A DNA stretch of 64,000 nucleotides, taken from contig QHVT01000005.1 in NCBI GenBank assembly GCA_003223645.1, forward strand, positions 310,001-374,000. Reading direction: 5' to 3'. Position numbers and translations under genes: made by a program. Each line of letters starts with the position of its first letter. Positions within the stretch are counted from its first letter, which is position 1. Below the pieces are notes generated by a model. The model ran no database searches. It saw only the letters and a program-made list of their open reading frames with translations, and was not told the DNA's origin. The DNA is from Acidobacteriota bacterium. Lineage in GTDB: Bacteria; Acidobacteriota; Thermoanaerobaculia; Gp7-AA8. Shown one piece after another: positions 18,647 to 26,367 of the stretch.

Positions 18647-19101
18647 TGGCTCTCGTTCTCGCCCTTCTGTTGTCAGCGTTCCCGTCGAACAGCCGCGTCT
18701 CGTGGATGCGGCTGGAGTCGTTTCACCTGATCATCGGCATGACGCGCGACGAGATGGTGAACGTCATCGCGCCGTGGAACCCGAAGTTCGGCAAGGACAA
18801 GAACGAGATCGTCATCGACTACAACGGCGACAAAGCGCTGACGCTGGAGTTGAAGAACGATCGCCTGCGCTCGGTGCGCTTCGAATTTTTCGCGCTGCTT
18901 CCCGAAATTCGAAAGGCATTCGACGAGGAGAAAACGTATCTCCGCGGCGCGCGCGGAACGCCGCGCAAGTCGACGTCGTCGATCCTGATTTACGACGACG
19001 CGCTGCCGAACGTGATGGCCGTCGTCAAGGATGATCCGAGCTCGGAGCAAGCGCGGAAGGGATTGGGAGTGCTGGCGGTGCGTTATTACGACCCACGGTG
19101 A
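18646..19101 (+). CDS. Small secreted protein, unknown function
   Basis: A 151-residue protein whose ATG overlaps the aldolase stop (TGATG), suggesting coupling. A short hydrophobic N-terminus (MALVLALLLSAFP) looks like a signal peptide. The mature part has MTRDEMVNVIAPWNPKF and ends GVLAVRYYDPR; it is compact and charged with no known motif. Its 3' end overlaps the convergent Asp-box gene by 77 bases, which is unusual but leaves both frames intact. Confidence 0.6.
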   Translation: MALVLALLLSAFPSNSRVSWMRLESFHLIIGMTRDEMVNVIAPWNPKFGKDKNEIVIDYNGDKALTLELKNDRLRSVRFEFFALLPEIRKAFDEEKTYLRGARGTPRKSTSSILIYDDALPNVMAVVKDDPSSEQARKGLGVLAVRYYDPR

Positions 19102-20956
19102 CGGACGCGCGGCGCATCTTTCCTTCGTACACGAAAATCCCTTCGCCGAGCGTGCCGACGTAATAGCGGTCGGCCGCCGTCGGATCGGTCGTGACCGACG
19201 TGACCTCGGTGTTGCGCGACGGCAGCGTCAATTCGTTCCACGCTGCGGTCGCTGAATCGCCGACCAGGATCTCGCGCTGCTGGCGCGACGTGAGGAAGAG
19301 CGACTTGCCGCCGCCGTACACGGACGCGTACTGCGCGTCGGGCGCGTCGACCGGCTGCCAGTGCAGCGAAGCGTCGATGCTGCCCGCCTTCACACCCTGC
19401 GAGCCGGCGATGAAGACCATGTCGCCGCGCATCGCCAGCGTGCGGCCGCGCGGCGCGTCGGCGATGGCGTTCCACTTCCCGCCGTCGAACACCGCGACAC
19501 CGTTCGCGGTCAGGGCGTACAGAACGCGCTTGTCCCCGAGCATGCCGACGGCGAGGTCACTCGCGCGGTCTTTCGCACCCGCGAGGCGATACCAATTCTT
19601 TCCGCCGTCGCGCGACGTGAAGACGCCTTCGATCGTCGCCGCGAATGCGCGCGAGCGATTGAAGCGCAGCACCTTGTCGACGCGAATCGGAAAGGTCGCC
19701 GGCTCCGCCTGCGTCCACTCTTCCGCGTCGTTGCTCCAGAAAAATCCCTTCTCCGTTCCGGCGATGAACTTCGCATCCGCATCGGCCTCGGTCGAGATGT
19801 CGATCGACAGCACTTCCGGCAACGCCGTTTTGCTCGCACGCGTCCACGTTTTTCCCGCGTCGTCGGAGCGATAGATGCCGGACGCAGCGCCGCCGAATGC
19901 GACGGCCGCGTACACACGATTCTTTTCGAACGGATCGGGCGCGATCGTGGTGATGCGGAGGTTGTGCAGCCCGTCCGACGAGCGCTGGAACGTCTTGCCG
20001 CGATCCTGTGAAACGTACACTCCGTCGCCTTCGACCGCGAGGACGATGCGCTCGGGCCGCTGCGAATGGAGCACGACCGAGTTCACGACGAGGTTTTCTT
20101 CGGAGACGACGTACCAGCTCTTGCCGTTGTCATCGGAGCGATAGAGACCGGCGACCGATCCCGCGTAAACCGTGTTTTTGTCGCACGGATCGACTTCGAC
20201 GTCGTGAATGCGGCGGTTGTTGAAGCCGTCGCGATAGCGCGTCCAGAGATCGCCGGCGTTCGTCGTGTTGTAGACCCAGCCGCACGTCGCGACCCAGACA
20301 TTGTTCGGCGTCTCGGGATCGATGGTGATCGAGAACATGTCGGTGTCGAGCACCATCCCGTTGTCGATGCGCTTCCACGTCTTCGCGCCGTCGTCGGTGC
20401 GCCACCCCTGGCGCCACGTGCCGATGTAGATGCGATCGCGATTCTTCGGATCGATCGCCAGCGACTCGACGTTCTCCTGATCGGAGATCTTCGTCCACGA
20501 CGCGCCGCCGTCGGTCGTGCGGAACACGCCCGTGAGTCCGCCGGCGACGACGAAGTTCGCATCGTTCGGATCGATCGCGATCGCGCGCACGGACAAGTCT
20601 TCGAGACCCTTGTCGCGCCGCTCCCAGGTCTTCCCGCCATCCGGCGAGACGGCGATCACACCGCCGCCCCACAACCCCCACGACGCCGCCCACAACCGCC
20701 CCTCGCGATCGAGCAGCAGGTTGTCGACGACGTAGCTCGGAAACGGAGCGCCGTTGCGCGGAGTCGTCCACGACCGCGCGCCGTCATGCGAGACATAGAC
20801 CTCACCGCCGCTCGTGCCGAGGAAGAGGAGATCGGGGTTGGAGGGATCGGCGATCAGCGCGCGCACGTCCGCGCCGAAGAGTCCCGCCCTTCGCCACTGT
20901 GCGCTCAACGATGTCGTGAGGAGAAGAACCGTGAGAAAAATCAGGAGTTTGCGCAT
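19025..20956 (-). CDS. Secreted Asp-box (BNR/sortilin-like) propeller protein
   Basis: A 643-residue protein with signal peptide (MRKLLIFLTVLLLTTSLSAQ). It carries at least eight Asp-box turns (SHDGARSW, SPDGGKTW, TTDGGASW, TDDGAKTW, SDDNGKSW, SQDRGKTF, SDDAGKTW, SRDGGKNW), each ending a four-stranded blade. This predicts a many-bladed beta-propeller like the sortilin/VPS10 or YCF48 families. It is exported, possibly to the periplasm or cell surface. The proteins are usually called glycosyl hydrolases, but catalytic residues of sialidases are not evident, so a binding or scaffold role is as likely. Confidence 0.8.
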   Translation of the reverse strand: MRKLLIFLTVLLLTTSLSAQWRRAGLFGADVRALIADPSNPDLLFLGTSGGEVYVSHDGARSWTTPRNGAPFPSYVVDNLLLDREGRLWAASWGLWGGGVIAVSPDGGKTWERRDKGLEDLSVRAIAIDPNDANFVVAGGLTGVFRTTDGGASWTKISDQENVESLAIDPKNRDRIYIGTWRQGWRTDDGAKTWKRIDNGMVLDTDMFSITIDPETPNNVWVATCGWVYNTTNAGDLWTRYRDGFNNRRIHDVEVDPCDKNTVYAGSVAGLYRSDDNGKSWYVVSEENLVVNSVVLHSQRPERIVLAVEGDGVYVSQDRGKTFQRSSDGLHNLRITTIAPDPFEKNRVYAAVAFGGAASGIYRSDDAGKTWTRASKTALPEVLSIDISTEADADAKFIAGTEKGFFWSNDAEEWTQAEPATFPIRVDKVLRFNRSRAFAATIEGVFTSRDGGKNWYRLAGAKDRASDLAVGMLGDKRVLYALTANGVAVFDGGKWNAIADAPRGRTLAMRGDMVFIAGSQGVKAGSIDASLHWQPVDAPDAQYASVYGGGKSLFLTSRQQREILVGDSATAAWNELTLPSRNTEVTSVTTDPTAADRYYVGTLGEGIFVYEGKMRRASVTVGRNNAPPALPIPSALAPSSDHP

Positions 20957-21049
20957 GCCCGCCCGTTGATGGATCTTTTTACCACAACGGGCAGAAGCAA
21001 ACGGGCGGCCATGAGGGAGGGCGGGGGACGAGCACGGTCTTCGGCTCGT

Positions 21050-21275
21050 CGCGCGTTGCGCTTGTGAGTTGGTCTTCTCGCACGGCCCAGGAATGCAGAA
21101 GGCAGAATGCAGAAGGCAGAATTGAGAAGCACCTCCCCGCGGGCGGTCTTCTTACTTCTGCCTTCTGCCTTCTGCCTTCTGCCTTCTGCCTCCTGCCTCT
21201 TGCCTTCTGCATTCCTGTCCCGTGCGCGCAGATCAATCACAAGAACGCGAAACGCAACGAGCCCACCAACGCCCG
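21050..21275. repeat. Long palindrome upstream of galU (GCAGAAG core plus outer arms)
   Basis: The core at 21088-21217 has GGAATGCAGAAGGCAGAA words leading into TTCTGCCTTCTGCC words. Outside it, imperfect complementary arms continue (left CTTGTGAGTTGGTC and CGCACGGCCC; right GTGCGCGCAGATCAATCACA). Together with the element at 22665 it defines a larger subfamily with shared outer arms. Nothing coding is seen between 20957 and 21311. Confidence 0.8.
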
Positions 21276-21311
21276 AGCCCCCGTCACCACCTGCGATATC
21301 CTTCCTCTCGA

Positions 21312-22193
21312 ATGACCTCGCCTCTCCGCACCTGCGTCTTCCCCTGTGCCGGGTTCGGCACGCGGTTTTTTCCGGCCACGAAAGTCATCCCGAAGGAAAT
21401 GCTGCCGCTCGTCGATAAGCCGATCCTGCAGTACGGGATCGAGGAGGCGCGCGACTCGGGGCTCAACAAGCTCGTCATCGTCACGTCGAAGGGAAAAGAC
21501 ACGATCCTCGATCACTTCGACCGCACCTCCGAGCTGGAGCGCTCGCTGCGCGAGCGCGGGAAAAACGATCTCCTCGCGGAAGTCGACGTCGTCAGCCGCA
21601 TGGTCGATCTGATCTCCGTCCGCCAGAAAGAAGCGCTCGGACTCGGACACGCCGTGCTCACCGCGAAGGACGCAGTCGGCCGCGAGCCGTTCGCGGTGCT
21701 GCTGCCCGACGACGTGATCCTCGCGGAGGAAGCGTGCCTGCTGCAGATGCGGCGCGTGTTCGAGGAGACGGGACGGCCGGTCATCGCGCTGATGGAAGTC
21801 GCGCCGGAAGAGACCTCGCGCTACGGAATCGTCGCCGGTGAGATGGTGGGGAATCGCAAGTTCAAAATCAGCGACATGGTCGAGAAGCCGAAGGCGAAAG
21901 CCCCGTCGCGCTACGCGATCATCGGCCGCTACATCCTGCCGCCGGAGGTCTTCGCGATCCTCGAGCGCACCGAGCGCGGCGCGGGCGGCGAGATTCAGCT
22001 GACCGACGCGTTGCGCGAGCTGGTGAAGCAGGGCGACTTCTACGGCTACGTCTTCGACGGCCGCCGCTACGACGCCGGCGAGAAGCTCGGCTATCTCAAG
22101 GCGACGGTCGACTACGCGCTGCGCCATCCGCAACTCGGCGCCGAGTTCCGCGCCTATCTCGAGAGCGTGCTCGAAACCGCGGCAGTGTCGTGA
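21312..22193 (+). CDS. galU: UTP-glucose-1-phosphate uridylyltransferase
   Basis: A 293-residue nucleotidyltransferase making UDP-glucose for envelope polysaccharides. The N-terminus CVFPCAGFGTRFFPATKVIP holds the nucleotide-binding GxGTRxxPxTK pattern, followed by KEMLPLVDKPILQYGIEEA. Later motifs are LGLGHAVLTAK, FAVLLPDDV with the catalytic-site aspartates, SRYAIIGRYILPPEVF and FDGRRYDAGEKLGYLKA. The start is the ATG at 21312, the family position; the frame runs further upstream into repeat DNA. The fused toxin-antitoxin gene overlaps its stop. Confidence 0.95.
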   Translation: MTSPLRTCVFPCAGFGTRFFPATKVIPKEMLPLVDKPILQYGIEEARDSGLNKLVIVTSKGKDTILDHFDRTSELERSLRERGKNDLLAEVDVVSRMVDLISVRQKEALGLGHAVLTAKDAVGREPFAVLLPDDVILAEEACLLQMRRVFEETGRPVIALMEVAPEETSRYGIVAGEMVGNRKFKISDMVEKPKAKAPSRYAIIGRYILPPEVFAILERTERGAGGEIQLTDALRELVKQGDFYGYVFDGRRYDAGEKLGYLKATVDYALRHPQLGAEFRAYLESVLETAAVS

Positions 22194-22651
22194 ACACCAT
22201 CGAAGTTCTCGATCTCCCCGACGACGCGCGAGAACTGGTTCGCGAATGCGAAGTGCGCGGCACGCGCACGCTCCTGCAGCGCAACGGACGTCCCGTGGCA
22301 ATGCTCGTCTCGTACGACGAATACCTCGCGCTCCGCGAGACCGTCGACATTGCCAACGATCCCGACCTCACCGCCGCGATCAACGCCGCATCCGAAGAAG
22401 AACCGCAACGCCACTCGGAACGAATCTGGCTTGTGCCATCGGTCGATCAGGTGAACCTCGCCGAGCATGAACGCGTATTGGTGGATGGTGCGTTTGAGAA
22501 AATCGACGACGACCCGATCGCAGGCGCGCCGTTGTTCGAGCCGCTCAAAGGATTGTGGGTGTATCGCGCGGAACATTTGCGGATTCTTTATCGCGTAGCG
22601 CCCGAGATTGGAGGCGTTGTGGTTCTAAGCTTGACCAGGAGTGTGGCATGA
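22190..22651 (+). CDS. Single-ORF Phd-like antitoxin / RelE-like toxin fusion
   Basis: A 153-residue protein, GTG start overlapping the galU stop (GTGA). Residues 1-60 look like a Phd/YefM antitoxin: LPDDARELVRECEVRGTRTL, then RNGRPVAMLVSYDEYLALRE. Residues about 85-153 look like a RelE/ParE toxin: AFEKIDDDPIAGAPLFEPLKG and YRAEHLRILYRVAPEIGGVV ending VVLSLTRS. These two domains are normally separate genes. Here no stop or start separates them. It may be a self-neutralised or regulatory protein. The toxin part lacks an obvious catalytic C-terminal extension and may be inactive. Confidence 0.7.
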   Translation: MNTIEVLDLPDDARELVRECEVRGTRTLLQRNGRPVAMLVSYDEYLALRETVDIANDPDLTAAINAASEEEPQRHSERIWLVPSVDQVNLAEHERVLVDGAFEKIDDDPIAGAPLFEPLKGLWVYRAEHLRILYRVAPEIGGVVVLSLTRSVA

Positions 22652-22664
22652 GTAGGGGCGCGGC

Positions 22665-22865
22665 GCGTGTGTCGTCCATGGCGCATTCGTTCGCGCACGG
22701 CACCGGAATGCAGAAGGCAGAACGCAGAAGGCAGAATTTAGAAGCCCGCCCAACCGCGCGACGGGTAACTCGGGTGGTTTTCTCAATTTTGCATTCTGCG
22801 TTCTGCGTTCTGCGTTCCTGTGCGGTGCGCGCCGATCACACGACAGGCAAAACTCGCCCTAACAC
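22665..22865. repeat. Long palindrome upstream of maf (GCAGAAG core plus outer arms)
   Basis: The core runs from CGGAATGCAGAAGGCAGAAC to TTCTGCGTTCTGCGTTCCTG. The outer arms GCGCACGGCACC and GTGCGGTGCGCGCCGATCAC resemble those at 21050-21275. Nothing coding is supported between the toxin-antitoxin fusion and maf. Confidence 0.8.
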
Positions 22866-22889
22866 GCTGAACGCGACGGGCCTGGGCCG

Positions 22890-23465
22890 ATGAACTTCAT
22901 TCTCGCTTCTGCTTCCCCCCGCCGCCGCGAGCTCCTCACATCCATCGGTCTCGACTTCGATGTCTTCCCGAGTCACGTCCCCGAAATCCATCAGGAGGGC
23001 GAAGCGCCCGAGGAGTACGTCGCGCGCCTCTCGCGTGATAAAGCGCATGCGCTGTCCGCGCAATATCCTGCGCATTGGGTGATTGCGGCGGATACGACGG
23101 TGCTTCTCGGCGATCAGCTGCTGGAGAAGCCGGTCGACGCGAAAGACGCGGAGCGAATGCTCGCGACGATCGCGGGGAAGACGCACATCGTGTATACCGG
23201 CGTGACGCTGGAGTGCGCGCAGCGGGAGTATCGCGACACGCGCGTGGCGGAGTCGGAAGTGCGTATGCTTCCGCTGTCGCAGCGCGAGATCGAGTGGTAT
23301 GTCGCCACCGGCGAGCCGCTCGACAAAGCGGGCGCGTATGCCGTGCAAGGGATCGGCGCGATGTTCATCGATTCCATCCACGGGAGCTATACGAACGTAG
23401 TCGGTTTGCCACTTGCTACGCTGTTTCAAATGATGCGGAAAGCGGGAGTCGATCCACTGAGGTAA
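22890..23465 (+). CDS. maf: Maf-family nucleotide pyrophosphatase
   Basis: A 191-residue house-cleaning NTP pyrophosphatase, likely acting on dTTP/UTP or modified nucleotides. It has the N-terminal signature FILASASPRRRELLTSIGLDF, the metal/substrate region WVIAADTTVLLG, then LEKPVDAKDAERML and the C-terminal GAYAVQGIGAMFIDSIHGSY. The length is normal. The ATG at 22890 follows a long palindrome. The MCE gene starts four bases after its stop. Confidence 0.95.
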   Translation: MNFILASASPRRRELLTSIGLDFDVFPSHVPEIHQEGEAPEEYVARLSRDKAHALSAQYPAHWVIAADTTVLLGDQLLEKPVDAKDAERMLATIAGKTHIVYTGVTLECAQREYRDTRVAESEVRMLPLSQREIEWYVATGEPLDKAGAYAVQGIGAMFIDSIHGSYTNVVGLPLATLFQMMRKAGVDPLR

Positions 23466-23468
23466 ATC

Positions 23469-25007
23469 ATGTCCAACGCAGCAAAAGTCGGCGTCGTAAT
23501 GATCATCGCCCTGGCCGTGATCGGCTATTTCATTTTGAAGATCGAGGACGTGAACCTGAGCCGCTCGCGCAGCATGCGCGAGATCACGGCGACGTTCGAC
23601 GACGTCGCGGGCCTCGACAAGGAATCGGCGGTGCGCATCGCCGGCGTCCGCAAGGGCCACGTGACGCGCATCAAGGTCCTGCCCGACGGACGCGCGCAGG
23701 TGACGATGAAGGTCGACGACGACGTGCCGCTGCACGCGAACGCCGCCGCCCGCGTCGCCAACCTCGGCCTCCTCGGCGAGAAGTACATCAATCTCGATCC
23801 CGGCACGCCGACGGCGCCGATTTTGCCGGAAGGAAAGATCGTGCTGCAGGGAACCGCGCCCGCGTCCTTCGACGACGTGACGAATCAGCTCTCCTCGATC
23901 GCGGCCGACGTGAAGGCGATCACGACGTCGCTGCGCGATGTGTTAGGCGGCCCGCAGGGCGAGCAGCGGCTGAATGCGATCGTCGGCAACGTGCAATCCA
24001 TCACCGAAGAGATGCGCGCGCTGATCGCCGCGAACCGCTCGAACATCGACGCGACGCTCGCCAACACGCGCGCGATTACCGAGCATCTGCGCAGCGAGAT
24101 TCCGCGCCTCGCAAACTCGATCGACTCGGTGGCGAACCAGATCAGCGGCACGGTCGGTGAGAATCGCACCGAGTTGCGCGAGGTGATCACGAACCTGCGC
24201 GGGCTCTCGTCCGATCTCCGCACCACCGCGGAGAACCTCAACGACATCACCGGCAAAGTGAAGAGCGGCGAGGGAACGGTCGGAAAGCTCTTCTACAGCG
24301 ATGAAGCGCACGACAAACTGACCAGCGCGCTGAACGCGGTCGAAGGCGGCGTTACGGAGCTGAAGAACACGCTCGGCCGCGTGGGCCGCATGCAGCTCGA
24401 CCTCGGCATCAGGGCCGATTACCTCGCCGGTTTGAGCCAGACGAAGGAAGTCGGCGGCGTGCGCAATGACCTCGACGGCAACGCGCGATCGACCGTCACG
24501 CTGCGCCTCGTTCCAAATCCCGACATCAACCGCTTCTATAACATCGAGCTCGCCCAGGATCCGCGCGGCAGCCGCCGCGACAAGCTGACGGTCGAGACGC
24601 GCACCGACGAAGCGACCGGCGCATCGACCACGACGTCGATCAAGCAGACGCGCTTCGATCACGACTTCCTCGTCTCCGCGCAGGCGGGATGGACGCTCGA
24701 CAACGTCGCCGTGCGCGTCGGCCTCTTCGATTCGACCGGCGGCGTCGGCGCGGACTATCGACTCAATGACCGCGTCACCGTCACCGGCGAGGCGTTCGAC
24801 TTCGGCAAACGCCGCGACGACAACCCGCACGTCCGCCTCTTCGGCGAATACACGCTGCGCAAAGAACAGAAACTCTCCCCGCGCATCTTCCTCACCACCG
24901 GCGTGGACAACGCGCTCAATGACACCGCGTTCATCGTCGGCGGAGGCATTCGTTGGAGGGATGAGGACCTGAAGTATTTGTTGGGGAGTCTGCCGATCGG
25001 GAAGTGA
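23469..25007 (+). CDS. MCE (MlaD-like) protein with possible C-terminal outer-membrane barrel
   Basis: A 512-residue protein with one N-terminal membrane helix (VGVVMIIALAVIGYFILKI) and a single MCE domain (about 38-118; DDVAGLDKESAVRIAGVRKG and NLGLLGEKYINLDPG). MCE proteins form hexameric rings that carry lipids across the periplasm. Residues about 130-320 are helical and Ser/Thr/Asn-rich. From about 330 the sequence changes to alternating strands (RFYNIELAQ, FLVSAQAGWTLDNVAVRVGLF, VRLFGEYTL, TAFIVGGGIRW), suggesting beta strands possibly embedded in the outer membrane. No mlaE/mlaF permease genes are adjacent. The MCE call is firm; the barrel is inferred. Confidence 0.85.
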   Translation: MSNAAKVGVVMIIALAVIGYFILKIEDVNLSRSRSMREITATFDDVAGLDKESAVRIAGVRKGHVTRIKVLPDGRAQVTMKVDDDVPLHANAAARVANLGLLGEKYINLDPGTPTAPILPEGKIVLQGTAPASFDDVTNQLSSIAADVKAITTSLRDVLGGPQGEQRLNAIVGNVQSITEEMRALIAANRSNIDATLANTRAITEHLRSEIPRLANSIDSVANQISGTVGENRTELREVITNLRGLSSDLRTTAENLNDITGKVKSGEGTVGKLFYSDEAHDKLTSALNAVEGGVTELKNTLGRVGRMQLDLGIRADYLAGLSQTKEVGGVRNDLDGNARSTVTLRLVPNPDINRFYNIELAQDPRGSRRDKLTVETRTDEATGASTTTSIKQTRFDHDFLVSAQAGWTLDNVAVRVGLFDSTGGVGADYRLNDRVTVTGEAFDFGKRRDDNPHVRLFGEYTLRKEQKLSPRIFLTTGVDNALNDTAFIVGGGIRWRDEDLKYLLGSLPIGK

Positions 25008-25014
25008 GATCGGG

Positions 25015-25187
25015 GAAAGCAGAACGCAGAATGAAGAATAAAGAACAGATGAAGGCAGAAGGCAGAAGGCAGAAGGTAGAACTGAGAAGTGCACGCGGCA
25101 CGCGCTCGTTCTTCCTTCTGCTCTCTGCCTTCTGCCTTCTGCCTTCATTGTTTCTGCGTTCTGCGTTCTGCGTTCTCCGTTCTCCGT
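25015..25187. repeat. Nested palindrome before ddl, GCAGAAG-word family
   Basis: An outer AGAACGCAGAATGAAG arm pairs with the terminal TCTGCGTTCTGCGTTCTCCG. An inner run of GAAGGCA words pairs with TTCTGCC words around CACGCGGCACGCG. Two word types are nested in one element. Confidence 0.85.
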
Positions 25188-25197
25188 TCACCGCCCC

Positions 25198-26292
25198 ATG
25201 ATTCACTCCGTCATCCGAACCGTTCTCCTCTTCGGCGGCCGCTCGGCGGAGCATGAAGTGTCGATTCTTTCGGCGCGCTCGGTTGCGAACGCGGCGTCGA
25301 AGGATCGCATCGAGGTCATCCCGATCTGCATCGCACGCGACGGCCGCTTCGTCGATCCGGAGAAGAGCGCGAAGATCCTCGCCGGCGAGGAGAAAAGCGA
25401 CAGCGGACATCCCGGCTTTTCGTTCGAGATCTGGTCGCGCTCGCACACGATCGACATCGTCTTTCCGCTGATCCACGGCACGGGCGGCGAGGACGGCACG
25501 CTGCAGGGCTATCTCGAGATGCTCGGCCTTCCGTACGTCGGCAGCGGCGTGACGGCGTCGGCGATCGGGATGGACAAAGTGCACATGAAGCAGGCGTTCG
25601 CCGCGTCGAAGCTGCCGATGATCGAGCACGTCGCGGTGCACGAGCGCGAATGGAAGCACGAGCGCGACCGCGTCACGCGCGCGATCACGAACGCGCTGCG
25701 CCTGCCGTACTTCATCAAGCCGGCGAACAGCGGATCGTCGGTCGGCGTGACGAAGGTGAAGAACGACCGCGATCTCGAAGCCGCGGTCGCGCATGCGCTG
25801 CGATTCGACGAGAAAGTGCTGGTCGAGCGCGGCGTCGACGCGCGAGAGGTCGAGGTCTCGGTCCTCGGCAACGACACGCCCGAAGCATCGGTGCCGGGCG
25901 AGATCGTCACGGGAAGAGAGTTCTACGACTACACGGACAAATACATCGAAGACAAATCGCAGCTCGTGATTCCGGCGAAGCTGCCGAAAGAGCGCAGCGA
26001 CGAACTGCGCCGGCTTGCGATCACCGCCTTCAAAGCGATCGGCGCATCGGGATTCGCGCGCGTCGACTTTTTTCTCGAGCGCGGCACGAACCGATTGTTC
26101 GTGAACGAGATCAACACGATCCCGGGCTTCACGAACATCTCGATGTATCCGAAGCTGTGGGAAGCGACGGAGCTGAAGTACCCGCGCCTCATCGAGAAGC
26201 TGCTGCTCCTCGGCATCGAGCGCGCGAAGTCGCGCGCCGCGCGCGTGGAATCGACGATGAAGTGGTTCGAGGAGGTCAAGCCGCTGGCTTGA
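25198..26292 (+). CDS. ddl: D-alanine--D-alanine ligase
   Basis: A 364-residue ATP-grasp enzyme that makes D-Ala-D-Ala for peptidoglycan. Signatures include VLLFGGRSAEHEVSILSARS, LPYVGSGVTASAIGMDK, FIKPANSGSSVGVTKV, the omega-loop region YDYTDKYIEDKSQL and the catalytic/metal segment VNEINTIPGFTNISMYPKLW. The tyrosine near YDYTDKY is consistent with the D-Ala rather than D-lactate type. Start ATG 25198 directly follows a palindrome; another palindrome follows the stop. Confidence 0.95.
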   Translation: MIHSVIRTVLLFGGRSAEHEVSILSARSVANAASKDRIEVIPICIARDGRFVDPEKSAKILAGEEKSDSGHPGFSFEIWSRSHTIDIVFPLIHGTGGEDGTLQGYLEMLGLPYVGSGVTASAIGMDKVHMKQAFAASKLPMIEHVAVHEREWKHERDRVTRAITNALRLPYFIKPANSGSSVGVTKVKNDRDLEAAVAHALRFDEKVLVERGVDAREVEVSVLGNDTPEASVPGEIVTGREFYDYTDKYIEDKSQLVIPAKLPKERSDELRRLAITAFKAIGASGFARVDFFLERGTNRLFVNEINTIPGFTNISMYPKLWEATELKYPRLIEKLLLLGIERAKSRAARVESTMKWFEEVKPLA

Positions 26293-26294
26293 CC

Positions 26295-26365
26295 CGGTTA
26301 CGCGGTTGCGCAGTCACGCGGTTTCACAGGCCGCGTAACTGCGTGACCGCGTGACCGCGCAACCG
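26295..26365. repeat. Intergenic palindrome, CGGTTACG-word family
   Basis: CGGTTACGCGGTTGCGCAGT is answered by CCGCGTAACTGCGTGACCGC and more of the same words. It fills the gap between ddl and the exporter-like gene up to two bases before its ATG, displacing any normal ribosome-binding site. Confidence 0.85.
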
Positions 26366-26367
26366 AT

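Noticed and set aside
15453-25187. GCAGAAG arrays as CRISPR
   Set aside because: Units are about seven bases with no spacers, and each array is paired with its reverse complement. There are no cas genes in the window.
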